Part shown: positions 14,882 to 17,451 of the stretch, piece after piece | Numbering within the stretch: the first letter of the stretch is position 1 | How the letters are laid out: the number at the start of each line of letters is the position of its first letter | Source of the DNA: BRH-c32 sp041674625 | GTDB lineage: Bacteria > Bacteroidota > Ignavibacteria > Ignavibacteriales > Melioribacteraceae | Length of the DNA stretch: 17,451 bases | Assembly (NCBI GenBank): GCA_041674625.1 | Contig: JBAYVI010000067.1 | Span: 1-17,451, forward strand | Reading direction: 5' to 3' | Program-made: the position numbers and the translations under genes | Notes under the pieces: model-generated | Told to the model about the DNA's origin: nothing | The model's database searches: none | The model's input: only the letters and a program-made list of their open reading frames with translations

Positions 14882-14989
14882 TAATATTCAGAAACTATTA
14901 AAAAAAACCTGCGTCTAAATTCTTATTGAAATTAAGAAATTATATTATCAATTTAATTACTTCGGGTTTTAAAAATATCAAGGACTTAT

Positions 14990-16165
14990 ATGTCAGAAAA
15001 CAAAGTTGATTTATCCTCATTAAAAATTAACCGTAATCAAGAGAATCGTGGCAACGGGAAAAAATTTATTAAACCAATAATTATTATCTCAGTAATGTTG
15101 GTATTGGTAGTAATAGGATATCTCGCTTTCCAATCATTTGTAAGTGGGGAGATAGAAGTAACAACTACAAATGTTTCTATAATCTCATCTTCTGAAACAT
15201 CGGCGGTTTTGACTGCATCCGGATATGTTGTTGCTCAAAGGAAAGCGGCAGTTGCTTCAAAAGGCACAGGTAGATTAGTCTTCCTTGGTGTAGAAGAAGG
15301 AGACCCGGTATATAATAATCAGATTATAGCAAAATTAGAAGACAGCGATATAAAGGCACAACTTGACCAAGCAAAAGCAAATTTAATGCTACAAGAAGCA
15401 GGATTAAAAGAAGCAACAAATCAATTTGAAAGAGCGAAAAATTTACTTAAAACAAATTCATCTACACAATCTGAAGTTGATGCCGCAGAGGCTCGCTATC
15501 TTACTGTTCTTGCTTCTATTCAACTTGCTAAAGCATCAATAACTGCATCCGAAGTAGCAATGGAGAATACATTAATCAGAGCACCCTTCAATGGGACAGT
15601 GCTTACAAAAAATGCTGATGTTGGCGAGATAGTTGCACCATTTGCTGCGAGTGCCTCTTCTAAGGCAGCAGTAGTTACAATTGCAGATATGACTTCTTTA
15701 CAAATGGAGACGGATGTTTCGGAATCAAATATTTTCAGGATTAAGCCTGGACAAAACTGCGAAATAACACTTGATGCTTATCCAAGAATTAAGTATCCGG
15801 GTTCAGTTGCTAAGATAGTTCCTACTGCTGATAGAAGCAAAGCAACTGTAATGGTGAAGGTTGCATTCAAAGAATACGATAAAAAAGTTTTACCTGAAAT
15901 GAGTGCTAAAGTTCTATTCCTCGGTGATGAAATAAAAAATAATGAAGTAACTGAAATGCTTGTAGTCCCAATCTCGTCAGTAGTAAAGAAAAATGAAAAA
16001 TATTTTGTTTATAAAATAGTAAATGGAACTGCTGAACTTACTCAATTTCAATCTGGGAGAGAATCTGACGATTATGTAGAAGTCCTCTCCGGAGTTACTG
16101 AATCAGATAAATTAATTAATAATCCTTCTGATAAAATTAAAGATGGTACAAAAGTAAAAATTTAA
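14990..16165 (+). CDS. Periplasmic adaptor (HlyD/MacA-like) of an ABC exporter
   Basis: 391 residues. A short cytoplasmic N terminus and one transmembrane segment (28-48) anchor it in the inner membrane. The barrel-sandwich (lipoyl-like) halves flank a coiled-coil hairpin at about 118-192 (A-Q-L-D-Q-A-K-A-N-L, then S-E-V-D-A-A-E-A-R-Y), with R-A-P-F-N-G-T-V (197-204) marking the return strand. A beta-barrel domain (about 232-315) and a membrane-proximal domain (320-391) follow. The protein should connect the inner-membrane transporter to an outer-membrane TolC-type channel, which is not in the window. The ATG has AAGGA about 7 bases upstream. The ABC ATPase gene follows after 23 bases, so the three genes form an operon. 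It starts divergently from the sigma operon with 158 bases between. Confidence 0.9.
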   Translation: MSENKVDLSSLKINRNQENRGNGKKFIKPIIIISVMLVLVVIGYLAFQSFVSGEIEVTTTNVSIISSSETSAVLTASGYVVAQRKAAVASKGTGRLVFLGVEEGDPVYNNQIIAKLEDSDIKAQLDQAKANLMLQEAGLKEATNQFERAKNLLKTNSSTQSEVDAAEARYLTVLASIQLAKASITASEVAMENTLIRAPFNGTVLTKNADVGEIVAPFAASASSKAAVVTIADMTSLQMETDVSESNIFRIKPGQNCEITLDAYPRIKYPGSVAKIVPTADRSKATVMVKVAFKEYDKKVLPEMSAKVLFLGDEIKNNEVTEMLVVPISSVVKKNEKYFVYKIVNGTAELTQFQSGRESDDYVEVLSGVTESDKLINNPSDKIKDGTKVKI

Positions 16166-16188
16166 TAAATATGTAGAGCGGAGTAAAA

Positions 16189-16860
16189 ATGGCTGCAATA
16201 ATAAAAGTAAAAGATATTAATAAGTCGTACCAAAGAGATAACTTTGAAGTACCTGTACTTAATAATATTTCTCTTGATGTTGAAGAAGGAGAATTTATAG
16301 CATTAATGGGTCCATCAGGTTCCGGTAAAACTACGCTTCTAAATTTAATTGCCGGAATTGATAAGCCAAATAAAGGAAGTATAACAGTTGCAGATACTAA
16401 TATTGCTACGTTATCCGAATCCGAACTAGCAAAATGGCGCTCTCATAATGTCGGTTTTGTTTTTCAATTCTATAATTTAATTCCGGTTTTGACTGCATTT
16501 GAAAATGTAGAACTCCCTTTGCTTCTTACAAATCTTTCTAAAAAAGAAAGAAGAGAGCATGTAGTCGCTGCACTTACTTTAGTCGGATTGGAAGACAGAA
16601 TGGATCATTACCCTAAGCAATTATCAGGTGGTCAAGAACAAAGGGTTGCTATTGCAAGAGCAATTGTAACTGATCCATTAATAATAGTTGCAGATGAACC
16701 GACCGGTGATCTTGATAAAAAATCAGCAGATGATATTCTTTCACTTCTGGAAAGATTAAATAGTGAATATAAAAAGACAATAGTAATGGTAACTCACGAT
16801 CCTAATGCTGCTTCTAAAGCTCATGTGCAGCGTCATCTCGATAAAGGTGATTTGGTATAG
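16189..16860 (+). CDS. ABC transporter ATPase, MacB/LolD type
   Basis: 223 residues, the usual size for a stand-alone ATPase of the MacB/LolD/FtsE type. Walker A G-P-S-G-S-G-K-T-T lies at 41-49, the Q-loop at Gln93, signature L-S-G-G-Q at 145-149, Walker B I-I-V-A-D-E at 165-170, D-loop G-D-L-D at 173-176 and the H-loop His203. All catalytic elements are intact, so it should hydrolyse ATP to drive the FtsX-like permease encoded next. The ATG has GGAG about 6 bases upstream. The stop codon is directly followed by the ribosome site of the permease gene (TAGGAGG), so translation is tightly linked. The MacA-like adaptor upstream points to export or periplasmic handling, not to nutrient import. 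Confidence 0.94.
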   Translation: MAAIIKVKDINKSYQRDNFEVPVLNNISLDVEEGEFIALMGPSGSGKTTLLNLIAGIDKPNKGSITVADTNIATLSESELAKWRSHNVGFVFQFYNLIPVLTAFENVELPLLLTNLSKKERREHVVAALTLVGLEDRMDHYPKQLSGGQEQRVAIARAIVTDPLIIVADEPTGDLDKKSADDILSLLERLNSEYKKTIVMVTHDPNAASKAHVQRHLDKGDLV

Positions 16861-16868
16861 GAGGACTT

Positions 16869-17451
16869 ATGAAAGTATTAAAATTAATGTTTAAAAATGC
16901 GTTCAGACATAAACTAAGAACAACTCTTACAATTGTTGGTATTGCGATCGCTGTAATCGCATTTTCTCTTTTGCGTACAGTTGTTACAGTTTACAATTCA
17001 GGAGTGGATGCCTCTGCTGCAGATCGCTTAATCACTCGTCATGCAGTGTCATTCATCTTTCCTCTTCCTATATCTTACAAGGATAAAATTCAACAAATTG
17101 ATGGCGTTGAAATAGTTGCTACTGCAAACTGGTTTCAAGGAGTTTATATAGACAAAGATCAATTTTTTGCTCGACTTGCAGTTGATCCGGAAACTATTTT
17201 TCAAGTTTATCCTGAATTTATTTTAACTCCTAAGCAACTTAATAATTTTAAGAAAGAAAGAAATTCTTGTGTGATAGGCAATGAAATAGCAAAACAGTAT
17301 AATCTTAAAATTGGCGATATAATGACAATTGATGGTGATATTTATCCGGGTAAGTGGGATTTTGTTGTAAGAGGTATTTATAAACCAAAGGATAAAACAA
17401 TCGATGGTACTCAAATGTTTTTTCATTTCGATTATTTAAATGAAAGATTGG
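16869..17451 (+). CDS. ABC transporter permease, FtsX/MacB type (3' end missing)
   Basis: The first 194 codons are present and the reading frame runs off the window, so length and C-terminal helices are unknown. The N terminus is characteristic: a basic start (M-K-V-L-K-L-M-F-K-N-A-F-R-H-K-L-R-T), a first transmembrane helix at about 19-41 (T-L-T-I-V-G-I-A-I-A-V-I), then a MacB-like periplasmic core domain (about 45 onward) with V-I-G-N-E-I-A-K-Q-Y-N-L-K-I-G-D (135-150). The ATG follows a strong ribosome site (GGAGG about 5 bases upstream) overlapping the preceding stop. It completes a MacAB-like set with the adaptor and ATPase. The family includes antibiotic or peptide exporters and lipoprotein-handling permeases; the substrate is unknown. 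Confidence 0.88.
   Translation, partial: MKVLKLMFKNAFRHKLRTTLTIVGIAIAVIAFSLLRTVVTVYNSGVDASAADRLITRHAVSFIFPLPISYKDKIQQIDGVEIVATANWFQGVYIDKDQFFARLAVDPETIFQVYPEFILTPKQLNNFKKERNSCVIGNEIAKQYNLKIGDIMTIDGDIYPGKWDFVVRGIYKPKDKTIDGTQMFFHFDYLNERL

Overview
The window looks like a chromosomal stretch from an AT-rich member of the Ignavibacteria/Ignavibacteriales (Bacteroidota-Chlorobi side of the FCB group). The best evidence is two large secreted proteins that both end in a type IX secretion (T9SS) type A sorting domain with an N-Y-P-N-P-F-N-P-S-T-T-I motif, a signature very common in that lineage. A TonB-C-terminal-domain protein of Bacteroidota type agrees with this. Most genes carry clear Shine-Dalgarno sequences (GAGG, GGAG, AAGGAG), unlike many Bacteroidia. 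The taxonomic call is inference from these features only. I see no tRNA, rRNA, CRISPR, insertion sequence or phage gene.

Layout. (1) 29-1719, minus: a two-gene unit with a 4-bp overlap, a corrinoid (B12-binding) protein followed by a UROD/MtaA-fold methyltransferase-like protein that lacks the usual zinc cysteines. (2) 1859-1945, minus: an unannotated 28-residue membrane miniprotein with a strong ribosome binding site, between two terminator-like hairpins. (3) 2017-5784, minus: a 1255-residue secreted protein with 11 fibronectin-III-like modules and a T9SS tail. (4) 6003-7873, minus: a six-helix membrane protein, a winged-helix regulator and an exported transglutaminase-like protein. The same palindrome sits in front of the first and the last of these. 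(5) 7948-8553, minus: 3-methyladenine DNA glycosylase I (tag). (6) 8661-9712, plus: an SPFH/Band-7 membrane protein and a 58-residue ribbon-helix-helix protein, transcribed divergently from tag across a 30-bp palindrome. (7) 9804-12941, plus: a T9SS-exported GH3 glycosidase with CARDB and discoidin-like domains. (8) 13032-14831, minus: ECF sigma factor, anti-sigma factor and a lipoprotein with tandem TonB-type domains. (9) 14990-17451, plus: a MacAB-like adaptor, ABC ATPase and permease, the last cut by the window edge.

How it works together. The common theme is the cell envelope: two T9SS substrates reach the cell surface (one probably degrades glycans, the other is a repeat-rich surface or adhesive protein). 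The sigma/anti-sigma operon probably senses an envelope signal, and the MacAB-like system exports an unknown substrate or handles lipoprotein or peptide traffic. Two small DNA-binding proteins (winged helix, ribbon-helix-helix) each lie beside a palindrome suited to autoregulation. These two regulator-operator pairs and the miniprotein are the least described parts of the window. No wholly new defence or mobile system is evident.
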